DNA from: Saitoella complicata NRRL Y-17804
Taxonomy: Eukaryota; Ascomycota; Saitoellomycetes; Saitoellales; Saitoellaceae
Assembly (NCBI RefSeq): GCF_001661265.1
Contig: NW_017567002.1
Location: 124,001-188,000 of the forward strand
DNA: 64,000 nucleotides
Reading direction: 5' to 3'
Below the pieces are notes generated by a model. The model was not told where the DNA came from, searched no databases, and worked only from the letters and a program-made list of their open reading frames with translations. This document shows positions 41,974 to 51,872 of this stretch, one piece after another (the stretch's first letter is position 1; each line of letters starts with the position of its first letter). The translations under genes were made by a program, and so were the position numbers.

Positions 41974-44282
41974 ATGAGGTTCGGTGCTCAGCTCGAAGAT
42001 TCCGTTTATGAGTCGTGGAAGGACAGTTACATCAACTATGCCAACTTGAAGACCCTGCTGAAGCAGGACAACCCGGAGGACTGGACGGAGAATGACGAGA
42101 GTCGCTTCGTGGAATGTTTGGATAAGGAGCTTGAGAAGGTTTGTTGGTGACATTACGTCACCTACACTGCGTTTGCTAACGAGTGTATGCACAGGTCTAT
42201 GCATTCCAAAACAAGATCTATCAAGAGCTCAAGACGTCCATCGTTCAATTGGAGTCAGAGGTGGATGCCGCTGCCGCAGAACCCTCAAACTCCGACAAAG
42301 CCCGCCAAACTCAAGACTCCCTAGACAAAACCACCGAGGAAGTCAACCAGCTCGAGCGCTACTCTCGCATTAACTTCACCGGTTTTCTTAAAATCGCAAA
42401 GAAGCATGACAAGCTTCACAAGGGATACACCGTCCGTCCATTGCTTCAGGTCCGCTTGAGCATGTGTCCATTCAACTCTGAGGACTACTCCCCACTGTTG
42501 TGGAAATTGTCGACGATGTATGCTAAGCTGAGGGAGAACGTCAAAGTTGAGTTGCCTAAGGTGCAACTTCCTTCGAGTCTTGGACCCAGCTCAGTGTTGA
42601 GTGCGCATAGCTTCCCTATCAACGGTATCCAACAGGTCAAGAGGCATTCCTACAAGTTCTGGGTACATTCCGACAACATTATGGAAGTCAAGACCTACAT
42701 TTTGCGTCGTTTGCCTGTATTGGTCTATAACCCTTCTACTGCAAAGGCTAACCAGGGCAACATCCCCGATCCCTCCATCACTTCACTCTACTTCGACAAC
42801 TCAGCCTTGTCCCTCTACATGAACAAGATCGAGCGCAAGGAGAATGCGCGGTCCCTTCGTCTCCGTTGGTCCGGCCATCTCAAGGAGAAGCCCGAGATCT
42901 TCCTCGAGCGCAAGACCGCCTCTGCCACTGATGAATCTGAGGACACCGAGGACAGAATTGCCATCAAGGAGAAGTACATTAAGGACTTCATTGATGGAAC
43001 CTACTCTATGGAGAAGCAAATTAAGAAGATGCGCGATGCGGGTGTCCAGAGCGATGAGGCGATCGAGCATTATGAGAAGTTGGTCCGTGACGTCCAGGCC
43101 ATGATCAAGGAGCACAACCTTCGTCCCGTCATGCGTGCGGTGTACACCCGTACCGCTTTCCAGATCCCCGGTGACGATAGCGTTCGTATCTCTCTCGACA
43201 CCAACCTTGCATTGATTCGGGAGGACGATTTCGATGAGGAGCGTCCCCATCGTAACCCGGATGACTGGCACCGTGCTGACATCGATGATTCCATGATGGA
43301 GTACCCTTTCAAGTCGCTGAAGAAGGGTGAGATTAACCGTTTCCCCTACGCGCTCTTGGAGATCAAGGTCCAGGTCCGTGGTAACGAGGAAGAACCCAAG
43401 TGGGCTGCCGAATTGCGTCAGTCCCATTTGGTCACCGAAGCACCCCGTTTCTCCAAGTTCGCACATGGTGTTGCTGTGTTGTTCGACCCTAATTTGTTGC
43501 CTTTCTGGTTGCCTGATGTGGAGAAGGACATTAGGCGGGATCCTGGCGAGGCTTACGACCCGAACAGGCAGAATGGATTCGGTCAGAGCTCGAATGGACC
43601 CAAGCTCGTCATTTCCTACGACAACAAGAAGAAGAATGAAGAGGACAACGAGGATGCCGCATCGGATAGGAGCAAGCCCGCGAGTAGCAAGAAGGGTAAG
43701 GGTAAGGCTGTTAACCGTGCCGCGCCCGACGAGAGATACGGGTCTTACGTTATGGAGGATGATACAGATGAGGAGAGTGCTGATGATCGCAGACTAACCT
43801 TGAGGGGCTTGCCTGCGCTGTTCAAGAAGTCGAACTACCGTACCATCACCAAAGGTCGGGAACCCAGCCCCACTCGTCTTCCGCCTGGTGTATCAAAGCC
43901 GGAGTACCTCTTGAGGACTCAGGGGCCTGTTAAGGTCGAGGCTAAAGTTTGGTTGGCGAATGAGCGTACGTTCATCAAGTGGATGCACGTTTGTACCCTC
44001 CTCTCCACCCTTGCACTCGCCCTCTTCAATGGCGCTTCGGACGAGAACAAGGTCGGACGTTGGCTCGGTTTCATCTACGCTTGTATCTCCGTCGCCGCCG
44101 GTGCATGGGGTTACTTCTTGTTCAAGCGCAGAGCAAAGAAGATCGCGGAACGGTCCCCTGGAAATTTTGATGACTTCTATGGACCGTTGGGTGTATGTAT
44201 GGCACTACTCGTTGCGCTTGGGTTGAACTTTGGGTTGAAGTATAATGAGATGTTGCAGGATAGGAAGAAGGGACATTTTTAA
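41974..44282 (+). CDS. VTC4: Vacuolar transporter chaperone 4, polyphosphate polymerase
   Basis: Two exons (41974-42138 and 42195-44282) give 750 residues. The N-terminal SPX domain begins MRFGAQLEDSVYESWKDSYI and contains KIAKKHDK, which binds inositol pyrophosphates. The catalytic tunnel domain follows: SYKFWVHSDNIMEVKTYILR, SLYFDN, LRLRWSG, VYTRTAFQIPGDDSVRISLD and RFPYALLEIKVQ (Lys446 aligns with yeast Lys458). Three membrane helices end the protein. VTC4 makes polyphosphate from ATP and moves it into the vacuole, with Vtc1 and Vtc2/3, not in this window. The start is the ATG of MRFGAQ; a frame running upstream to 41716 has no similarity. The gene is divergent from the Nudix gene with 260 bp between. 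Confidence 0.96.
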
Positions 44283-44650
44283 TTCGCTTGAAAAAAGGAT
44301 GAAGATCCGAGATGAGGAGAGGGGAGGTGATACCCCCGATCGCGAATCGTGGAGGACAACCATAGTTAGTATAGACATTACAGATGAAAGGCATTAATAC
44401 CATTAATTTGCACTGGGTTTCGAGGTGAGCGGAGTCCGCGGGATGCACGGGTCCATGCAAGCGTACGTACGTGTGGCGTTGCTGCCCCAGACCGACAGCC
44501 CTCGCACTACCTACCACCTTGGTGGTCAGATACGCAATCGACAGTCACTGAGGCGACCGACAAGGTCGTCACTAGCACAGCTGATCAGCAAGGTGCTCCT
44601 TCTGTCCTCCTTCCATTCTTAAGCGGCGAAGGTCCGCCGGGTGGATCAGG
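44283..44650. other. Intergenic between VTC4 and F-box gene
   Basis: 368 bp with the VTC4 3' flank and the next promoter. Nothing recognised. Confidence 0.4.
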
Positions 44651-46165
44651 ATGAGCAAGCGGTCTGTCGGTACCGATGAATTGGAAGAACGTGATCCCGA
44701 TCGGAGCTCGAGGACTAAGCAAAGGAGGAGGATTACGAATTCTATCGATGGGTTAAGTGACGAGGTCTTGATCTATGTTTTTGGGTGGCTCGATAAGAGG
44801 GATCTTGCAATCTGTCAGGCTGTCTCTCAACGATGGGCATGCTTGAGCGTCGACAATCAGTTGTGGAAGGGGTTGGCAGATGAACGATTCCTTCGCCGTC
44901 GCCGTGATTTCCTTACGAAGGTCCGGATGGAAAGACCGAATGATCCGTTCTATACCCGCGTTGGAGACGATGTGACGAAGAGCGAGAACTGGAAGGGTCT
45001 CTATAAGACGCGGCAGAATTGGGAAGAAGGACGCTATAGTCGGACTGCGACGGTCCTTCCTACACACATCACCAGTCATCTCAAAAAGGAAATACCCCAG
45101 CCACTGATAGTGTATCATGCCGATCTGGTGTTCACTGTTGAGTATGGGTCTGAGCTTAAATCATGGAAGATCAAGGATGGGGTTCTGGATTGTGTCGCTG
45201 CGTCTTCCGTCTTCGGGAAGCTTGTTGACGATTCTCGCGAAGACTACGCCACTGCTATGGCCATCTCTGACTCGCCTACGCCTGATCCAGGAGTTCATAT
45301 CGTCCTGGGACTTGCCTCAGCAGGAATGGCTGTGTTGCGCCTTGTTCATCACGAGGATGGCAGTTATCAGCTTGAAGAACGTTTACTTTTAAAGGAAAAG
45401 TATATCCGCCGCAAAGGCGTTATAGTCACGGCGAATGAGATCAGTCATATTGCTTTTACTTATCCGTACGTCAGTGTCCTCTTTGAGCGTCGAATCTTCC
45501 GAGCATATCGCCTTGAGGGCAGTGAGGTACGCATACAAAGGCGCTGTGAGCTCGAAGCATATCCATTGCCGGGGCCTATCACAATGGACATACGCTCCGA
45601 AAATGGTCTACCAGTGGCAACTATATTGTACCCTTGCCGCCATCTTAGTGGCCATTGGTCACTCACGGTAGAGGAGTTCTACATTGATGGGGTAACGAAA
45701 CCAATGGGGCTAAGGTACGGCAGAGAAGGTTCGATAGCAAGCGATTGGAGCACCGAATTCGAAGCCAATCCGCTGACTCCTTCCTGCATCTCCTATCGAC
45801 ATCCATACGCGTTGACCACTCATAAGGACAACACGTTGATGTTGTACAAGGTCTACCCGGCCAACGGAGGGTATTTCGTCAAAGACACCAAACTCTTTGG
45901 GCACACAAGTGGTGTATTGTCGTGTGCTATTGATAGGCGGAGTCGCGCTGTGAGCGTTGCGAGGAGCGGGGAGATAAGAGTATGGGATTTGGACGCGGAA
46001 TTTGGAGGAAAGGAATTGGTTTTGAAAGGATTTGAACCTTCTGAAGATGGTAACGAGAACGTCGCTGTCATGGGCTTCGACGATGACAAGATCATCTTAT
46101 CGCGACGGGGAATGCCAGGCGCACCGAGGCGAACCCAGATACTTGTTTACGACTTCACATATTAA
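44651..46165 (+). CDS. F-box protein with beta-propeller-like C-terminus
   Basis: An intronless 504-residue protein. Residues 31-80 form an F-box (SIDGLSDEVLIYVFGWLDKR, then AVSQRWACLSVDNQLWKGLA), which would bind Skp1 in an SCF ubiquitin ligase. The rest holds repeating beta-strand blocks with WD-type endings: LFGHTSGVLSCAIDRRSRAV and SGEIRVWDLDAEFGGKE, and earlier divergent repeats, so it is probably a WD40-like propeller that holds the substrate. I do not recognise a named orthologue and the substrate is unknown. Confidence 0.82.
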   Translation: MSKRSVGTDELEERDPDRSSRTKQRRRITNSIDGLSDEVLIYVFGWLDKRDLAICQAVSQRWACLSVDNQLWKGLADERFLRRRRDFLTKVRMERPNDPFYTRVGDDVTKSENWKGLYKTRQNWEEGRYSRTATVLPTHITSHLKKEIPQPLIVYHADLVFTVEYGSELKSWKIKDGVLDCVAASSVFGKLVDDSREDYATAMAISDSPTPDPGVHIVLGLASAGMAVLRLVHHEDGSYQLEERLLLKEKYIRRKGVIVTANEISHIAFTYPYVSVLFERRIFRAYRLEGSEVRIQRRCELEAYPLPGPITMDIRSENGLPVATILYPCRHLSGHWSLTVEEFYIDGVTKPMGLRYGREGSIASDWSTEFEANPLTPSCISYRHPYALTTHKDNTLMLYKVYPANGGYFVKDTKLFGHTSGVLSCAIDRRSRAVSVARSGEIRVWDLDAEFGGKELVLKGFEPSEDGNENVAVMGFDDDKIILSRRGMPGAPRRTQILVYDFTY

Positions 46166-46305
46166 CGGTTTAGAGATGTCTATGTAGGCCAGATGTTTGA
46201 TTTTTATGATTCGTCCGAGGAGAGCGGCCCAGGGCTTCGGAGGCGATTCTCGAAGGCGACCTGACCAACGCGCGTCCTTGCGCGGCCGAAAATTTGCGCC
46301 TGCCC

Positions 46306-46314
46306 TTATAAAAG
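46306..46314 (+). promoter_or_regulatory. TATA box of the Gis2-type gene
   Basis: TTATAAAAG about 60 bp before the start codon at 46375. Strong match to a TATA element, in line with the very biased codons of this gene. Confidence 0.55.
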
Positions 46315-46374
46315 TGCAGCGCTCGCAAAGTAGGACAAACCCAACCCACACCGATACCACACAACTGTAACGAA

Positions 46375-47481
46375 ATGGACTCTTACGCTCAAGGATCTTA
46401 CCAGCCCCAACCCCAGGGCTACGGTGCTCCCCGCGCCTGCTACAACTGTGGGTGAACTTCCCTTTACGTGCTTTGTTATTTGTGATTTCTGCAAGTGGGA
46501 CATGGGGGCATGAGAGAGACTGTGTATTTCGAACGATTCGATGAGCCGCCGGGATGACAACTGTTGTCTTCGGTCTGCGAATTGAAAGTTTTGGATGCTC
46601 CTTTATCGATGAAGGGTATCGTCATGAGATGTATGTCCCGGATGATACGAAGTACGTTAGCTACTCGGCGGCGGCGAAAGAAAACGATGCGGCGACGCGA
46701 CGAAGAGATGAGCGAAGAGTATAATGCGCAAGTGTTATGCTTCATGTACCCTCTTATACCCATCAAATACAAAGAAAAAAGAACACGTCTCTCTCTACAA
46801 CTTTGTTTCATTTTGCTTTTTGCTTTTGCACGTAACCTGAATGGTGAAAGAGTGGTGCTGATGAGTTTGTTATTGAAGGCGGTGACCCGTCCCACCAGGC
46901 CCGTGACTGCCCCAAGCGCGGCAACCCCGTCTGCTACAACTGCAACCAGGAGGGTCACATCTCCCGTGAGTGCCAGGAGCCCCAGAAGGAGAAGTCCTGC
47001 TACCGTTGCGGCGAGACCGGCCACTTGTCGTATGTATTCCTCGTGCCTATATACCCGAAGGAGTTGATGTTGATGATGTTATAATAGTCGCGAGTGCCCG
47101 ACCGCTGGTCCCCAGCAGTCCTTCGGCGGACAGGGACAGGGACAGGGCTTCGGTGCCTCTGCCCCCGGTGCTGAGTGCTACAAGTGCGGTAAGGTCGGCC
47201 ACATCGCCCGCAACTGCACCTTGAACGAGTACGGACAGCAGCAGCAGCAGGGTGGTTTCGGTGGCTTCGGTGCTCCCCGTGGTCAGACTTGCTACACCTG
47301 TGGTGGTTTCGGACACATGGCCCGTGACTGCACCCAGGGTCAGAAGTGCTACAACTGCGGTGGCTTCGGTCACGTTTCCCGTGACTGCCAGCAGCCCCAG
47401 CAGCAGAAGTCTTGCTACCGTTGCAACCAGCCCGGACACATCGCCCGCGAGTGCCCCAACGAGCAGGCCCCTGCTGCTTAA
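46375..47481 (+). CDS. GIS2: CNBP/Gis2-type protein with seven CCHC zinc knuckles
   Basis: Three exons (46375-46447, 46879-47029 and 47088-47481) give 205 residues. Seven C-x2-C-x4-H-x4-C knuckles are visible, from CYNCGDPSHQARDC, CYNCNQEGHISREC and CYRCGETGHLSREC to CYRCNQPGHIAREC, with an RGG-less Gln/Gly spacer between the fourth and fifth. The first intron is 431 nt, several times longer than any other in the gene and larger than nearly all in the window; its donor GTGGGT was chosen because it restores perfect x4 spacing in knuckle one. Gis2/CNBP proteins bind GA- and G-rich mRNA, associate with polysomes and help cap-independent translation. Codons are strongly biased. Confidence 0.92.
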
Positions 47482-48832
47482 GCGTGTCGTTTGATGGATG
47501 GTTAATGGAGTGAGGAGGAGGAGATGGGTAGTTTATTATCGCGATTTGCAAAGAAAATAACGGAAGGAAAGAGTGTCAAGATATGTGACGAGCTGCTTCG
47601 GCCGCGGGAAAAGAACATGTTGATGTCAGAAATCGGGGATATCTTTTGTTTTTCTACTGGTGTTTTCTTGGCGTTATATCCTAGTCAGTACGAAGGAATG
47701 AGAAATGCTATGTTGCTCTACTATGTTATCTAACCTGTCCTTCCTGGACGTCTCCTGCAACGGTTGAGCAGGGTCCCTCGCGAGCTCGTTGACGTCTATC
47801 TGACAGCGATCTATCGTCTCGGAGTCCATGTCGCTATACCTAAACACTTCCGAAATGTCATGATGCTCGTGACATCTTCCTCGTGACGTTCGGCAGAAAT
47901 GACAACTTCATTACGGAAGACGAGATCGATGCTCCGGAATGACCTCTCTGCAGATCTTTTGGCAAGACAGCCGATCTCTCACGACTCAAAGCCGGGGTTC
48001 GCCCTCGAGCCCCGGCGATCTGATCCAATCACCGTTCCGAAATGCCACAGCCAATGAAACAACTCAGCCCCGGATTGCCTCAAACCCGAAGGAAAGGGGT
48101 GCACCGGTGTACGTTGGGAGGGGTTGGCCAGATTGCCGAGACTGCCGAGACTGCCGCGGCGAGCTGGAAGGGTCCAAAGGCGAGTGGAGGGAAACTTGAA
48201 GCAGGCTACAGGCTACAGGCTACAGGCTACAGGCTACAGGCTACAGGCGACAGGCGACAGGCGACGAAGTTGAAGCAGGAGCATCGTCTGCCGTTCGAGA
48301 AAGTCTCACTCGGACGACGCGCGTGACGCTTGATAGCGGCGATAAGCCTCGATTGACTGAGACACGAAAAATAGTCGAAGCCCGGAGCATTCATGACCGC
48401 GAAGTGATCTAGCTGTACATCCTCAAGTTGGAAACCCGTGTAATTCCCCCTGTCCTCTATTTCAAGCCCCTATAGCCCACCCAATTTGCTCTCCTCCGAC
48501 CGTCTTCGAATCTCTTTTATCGCCAATTGTTATCGATAGCGCAGTCTTCGTTACCGCGCACCCGCTGCCCTCGCTTTTTCGCCACAACAAAATCGTGTCG
48601 TTCGCAACTGCAAGACCTGGTCAGATTGCTCCATCGGGATAATTGGGCAGCTTGCACTTCGGAGCCACTGTTTACTGACTCCCTTTGGCCCTTCTGATCG
48701 AGTCACATCATCGCTTTCGCTGTTCAATCACATCCGCATCGGGAAATTGTGTGTACGGCGAGCACCTTCCACGAAATCGACCACCAGCACTCTCTTCGCT
48801 ATTTGAACGGGCATACATCCGGTGAAAGAAGA
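47482..48832. other. 1.35 kb intergenic region with a 7-bp tandem repeat
   Basis: Between the Gis2 and SWIRM genes. It holds 47481-47740 with a plausible 3' UTR, the tandem repeat 48202-48264, and pyrimidine-rich sequence near 48430-48500. No gene recognised; an open frame upstream of 48833 (from 48749) lacks an ATG. Confidence 0.4.
48202..48264 (+). repeat. 7-bp tandem repeat, nine copies
   Basis: Six copies of CAGGCTA followed by three copies of CAGGCGA, without interruption. Because the unit is 7 bp, all three frames are traversed. It lies in non-coding sequence about 570 bp before the SWIRM gene. Confidence 0.9.
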
Positions 48833-50212
48833 ATGTCAAGTCCTTATCTTTCCCCTCCTCAACTCGCTCAGTCTATTCACACCTTTTCATCGAACAATCC
48901 CTCAACAATGCCAGCTAACGTTCACAACACTCCTCCCACGACCGCTGCGACTCTCGAGACGCTCGCGACTGCCGCGTCTGCTTCGCCGAGCTCGGAGGTG
49001 TCTGTTCCCGGTCAAAGGCTCATCAAACAGAACCTCGGCACCGTCGCGACTTGGCTCTCTCCTCCCATGAGTCCCCCGCGCGTTCCCAACTTCCAGAATG
49101 CACAAGAGGCTGCATACAGCCCGGTGGAGGAGCGCGACCCGACTGTCATCAGCAGTCCTCCCGCCAATGCCGCCCACGCCGAAACACCCCTCTTCCTCGA
49201 ACCCAACGGCGATCCCTTCGAGACGAGCCCCCTTCCCGTCTTCCAACCCATCCGCGCTAAGCGCCCCGCCGAGTCCGCCATCCGCTCCACCCTCTCCAAC
49301 GATCCTGAGTTCCAAGCCAACAAAAGGCAGCATCTTAATTCCCAACATTACCACGTATACCGCACAAACTTTGATCACGTCGCTCGTGATCCTGTTGGAA
49401 CTTACACCCGTGAGAGAATTATTTTGGATGCGTATTTCGGACCGCGCGGGTCCGCCCAGGCGAGGCATAATGCTGCTGCCGCGAATGCTGCGTATAGTGC
49501 TAAGTATACTCCGGGCCGTGTGCAGGCTAATGCTCCGTTCAATACGGCGGCGTATGTTGCTCCCCCCGAGCCTGCGCCCAGGCCTCGCACCACCCAGCCG
49601 AAGCCCAAGCCGAAGCCCAAGAAGGCGAAGAAGGCGAAGGCTAATGGTGATGGTCCCACGCATAAGCCGCGCCAGCCGCGTCGCAAGGAGAAGGAGGAGG
49701 GTGACCCCCTTGACACCCACGAGATGAACTTGACCGATCTCTTGGATTACACTCCTGACCCGTTCACCACCCTAGACGGGCCCCAGCCCAAGGGTATGCG
49801 CACGGACTGGAAGGGTCCCAACATCGACCTCACTGGCGATCCCTACGCCCACCTCCTCCACCCCTCCGAGATCGCACTCGCTGCTACGCTCCGCTTGCGC
49901 TGCGCCACCTACCTGGACTGCAAAGTCCGTATGTTTTTCGAGTTCCGTAAGTGCAAGACTGAGCTTAACAAAGAGTTCCGCAAGACGGACGCGCAGAAGG
50001 CTTTAAAGGTTGATGTTAACAAGGCTAGTAAGCTTTGGGATTGTTATAATAAGGTTGGGTGGTTTGATGAGCATTGGTTGCAGGTTGGGCCGAGGACGGA
50101 GAATCCTTTGACGCATATTTTTGAGAAGGAGAAGGAAGCTGCCGCTGCTGAGGCGGGGGCTGAGGCTGACGCCGAGGGCGATGCGACTGAGGATGCGGAG
50201 GAGGAGGAGTGA
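48833..50212 (+). CDS. SWIRM-domain protein, Laf1/Fun19 type
   Basis: An intronless 459-residue protein. The N-terminal half is low-complexity and Ser/Pro/Ala-rich, with MSPPRVPNFQ and KRPAESAIRS segments; a basic hinge rich in KPKPKPKKAKKAKA follows. The SWIRM domain is at residues about 300-430: MRTDWKGPNIDLTGDPYAHL, HPSEIALAATLRLRCATYLD, KALKVDVNKASKLW and WFDEHW. In fission yeast Laf1 and Laf2 are SWIRM proteins that associate with the Clr6 histone deacetylase; the Saccharomyces relatives are Fun19 and Yor338w. A deacetylase-linked role is inferred. An acidic tail ends the protein. Confidence 0.8.
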   Translation: MSSPYLSPPQLAQSIHTFSSNNPSTMPANVHNTPPTTAATLETLATAASASPSSEVSVPGQRLIKQNLGTVATWLSPPMSPPRVPNFQNAQEAAYSPVEERDPTVISSPPANAAHAETPLFLEPNGDPFETSPLPVFQPIRAKRPAESAIRSTLSNDPEFQANKRQHLNSQHYHVYRTNFDHVARDPVGTYTRERIILDAYFGPRGSAQARHNAAAANAAYSAKYTPGRVQANAPFNTAAYVAPPEPAPRPRTTQPKPKPKPKKAKKAKANGDGPTHKPRQPRRKEKEEGDPLDTHEMNLTDLLDYTPDPFTTLDGPQPKGMRTDWKGPNIDLTGDPYAHLLHPSEIALAATLRLRCATYLDCKVRMFFEFRKCKTELNKEFRKTDAQKALKVDVNKASKLWDCYNKVGWFDEHWLQVGPRTENPLTHIFEKEKEAAAAEAGAEADAEGDATEDAEEEE

Positions 50213-50920
50213 TGATGATACGATATAGAACGAGACGAGAGATGAAAACCGGTATTGGGGAGGATCAAGGACAAGGAAAAGGATGAGTACATGGATACTT
50301 GGATGGCGGAGTTTTTTTATATTTTTCATTGGTCATTGGTACGGCACTTTGCGAGGCCGGCATGGCGTTTTTCTCCTTTCTGTTCTTTGATTGGGAGGCG
50401 TGGGATTGGTGGTGGGTGTTGGGGACGTGATTGCTCTTTTGTTATGGATTGTTCTTATGTTTTGCTTTAGAATGCTTTTAGACGTTATAATGATTGCTTT
50501 ATATGGAACTGTTCTCCTCTGCCGTCGTTCTTGTCCTTCAACTCCTTCTAGATCTTGAGTTCACCACCTCCGTCGACCGTATTCATGCCGGCCCGTCCAG
50601 AGGAAGCTGGGTCAATTCCAGAGTCCGCAACAGCTGTTTCAACATTCGAAGACAGGAGTGTCAATGAGGAGAAATGAAAATTGTCGTCAAATGACTCCAT
50701 GTTCCATGACCAGTGAACGGCATGCGAGTCATCTCAGTTCTTAAACACGTTTATTCCAGTGGTATATAGATGCAAATCGGAAGACGCAAAAAAACTCCCA
50801 CGCTCTCCCACGCCTATTAGCCTCATAATGATACCCAACGCCCAAATATGCAAGTCCGAGATCAACAAAAGCAAACAAAGCAGTAAACAGTAAAAGCACA
50901 GATTTAACAATGAAAACCCT
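50213..50920. other. 708 bp intergenic region
   Basis: Between convergent genes. A minus-strand frame of 50 codons (50548-50700, start MESFDDNFHFSSL) shows a fairly protein-like composition but no recognisable domain; it may be a short gene, a last exon or chance. Confidence 0.3.
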
Positions 50921-51690
50921 TCACCTCTTCCGTTCCGTTGCCAACCGTCCCATTAGACGGTTCTGCTCTGCATACAGTGCTTCAACGCGCATCATCTCCT
51001 CTCTCTGAGCTCTCTGCCTTCGTTCCATGGCTTCCAGGTGTGCATTTCGTAGCTGAGAGTTGACGTCAATCGATGAGACAGACTGCGAGGCAGATATGCC
51101 AGTACTGTATGAAGACTCCGTAGCTTGCGTTGACGTCATCGAAAGGGAAGGCGCAGCATTTGCCCATTCTCGACCATTCAAATCTGCGTATGCATTGTTT
51201 CCGTAGTGGCCTTGAAGAAGTGGCGCACCAGGCGCCCACAGTACCTCGTCTTCAATGGGTGAATGCCCTCTAGAGTCTGCCGGACTTGCTGGATCGAGTC
51301 GTAGTCGTTTAGCGAGTGAGGTTAACGTAGGGGATGAGACCGGCTCATTGTGCGAGGTAAGATGCTGATTTGAGCGAGAGTGGCTGAAGACAGGGAGGCT
51401 GCTGTCGGGTTGGTCCTCCTCGGCAGCGTAGGCACGCTTCAGTTTGGAGAGGCGGAGGAGGAGGAGGGAAGCGAGATGGCTAAAGCAAGCAGTTCTCGAT
51501 CAGGATTGTTTGTTGGTGGTGAGTTTACAAGTCCCCCCGTACGTTGTGGCGAGGGTGGCACAGCAGGGGTGAAACGCAGGCCGCTGTGGTGTCTGCAGCT
51601 CGCCAGCAACCTCAGCGAAGTCCCATACCGCCTTCAAGAGCTTCAGAGGCCTTGGAAAGCTTTGTCACGGAGCTTTGGTGGTCCATAGAG
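50921..51690 (-). CDS. Probable protein with C-terminal coiled coil, exon structure unresolved
   Basis: On the minus strand, an open frame runs from a TGA near 51510 to the stop at 50921 (about 190 codons), too long and too protein-like for chance. It contains PTLTSLAKRLRLDPASPADS, SPIEDEVLWAPGAP, and a terminal coiled coil AHLEAMERRQRAQREEMMRV, RLMGRLATERKR. No ATG occurs before MTSTQATESS, so an upstream exon must supply the start. A candidate is the ATG at about 51690 (MDHQSSVTKLSKASEALEGG), but I could not find splice sites linking the two. No family recognised. The upstream region abuts the histone deacetylase promoter. Confidence 0.4.
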
Positions 51691-51872
51691 TCGTTTGAGC
51701 CGCCCACAGTAACCCACGTCTCAGCGGCAGTTTGGACGTAAGTAACAAAGGAGTGTGCGTCGAGACGTCTCCGTCGATACACGACCGTTCCCACTATCTG
51801 CTATATAAACGCGTTCAGGGACATTTCTGAGGTGTAAACCCAATAGCAACGCCTGTTCAACGCGTATTCAAG

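Noticed and set aside
48202-48264. Possible CRISPR-like array
   Set aside because: Units are 7 bp with no spacers; it is a simple tandem repeat in a eukaryotic genome.
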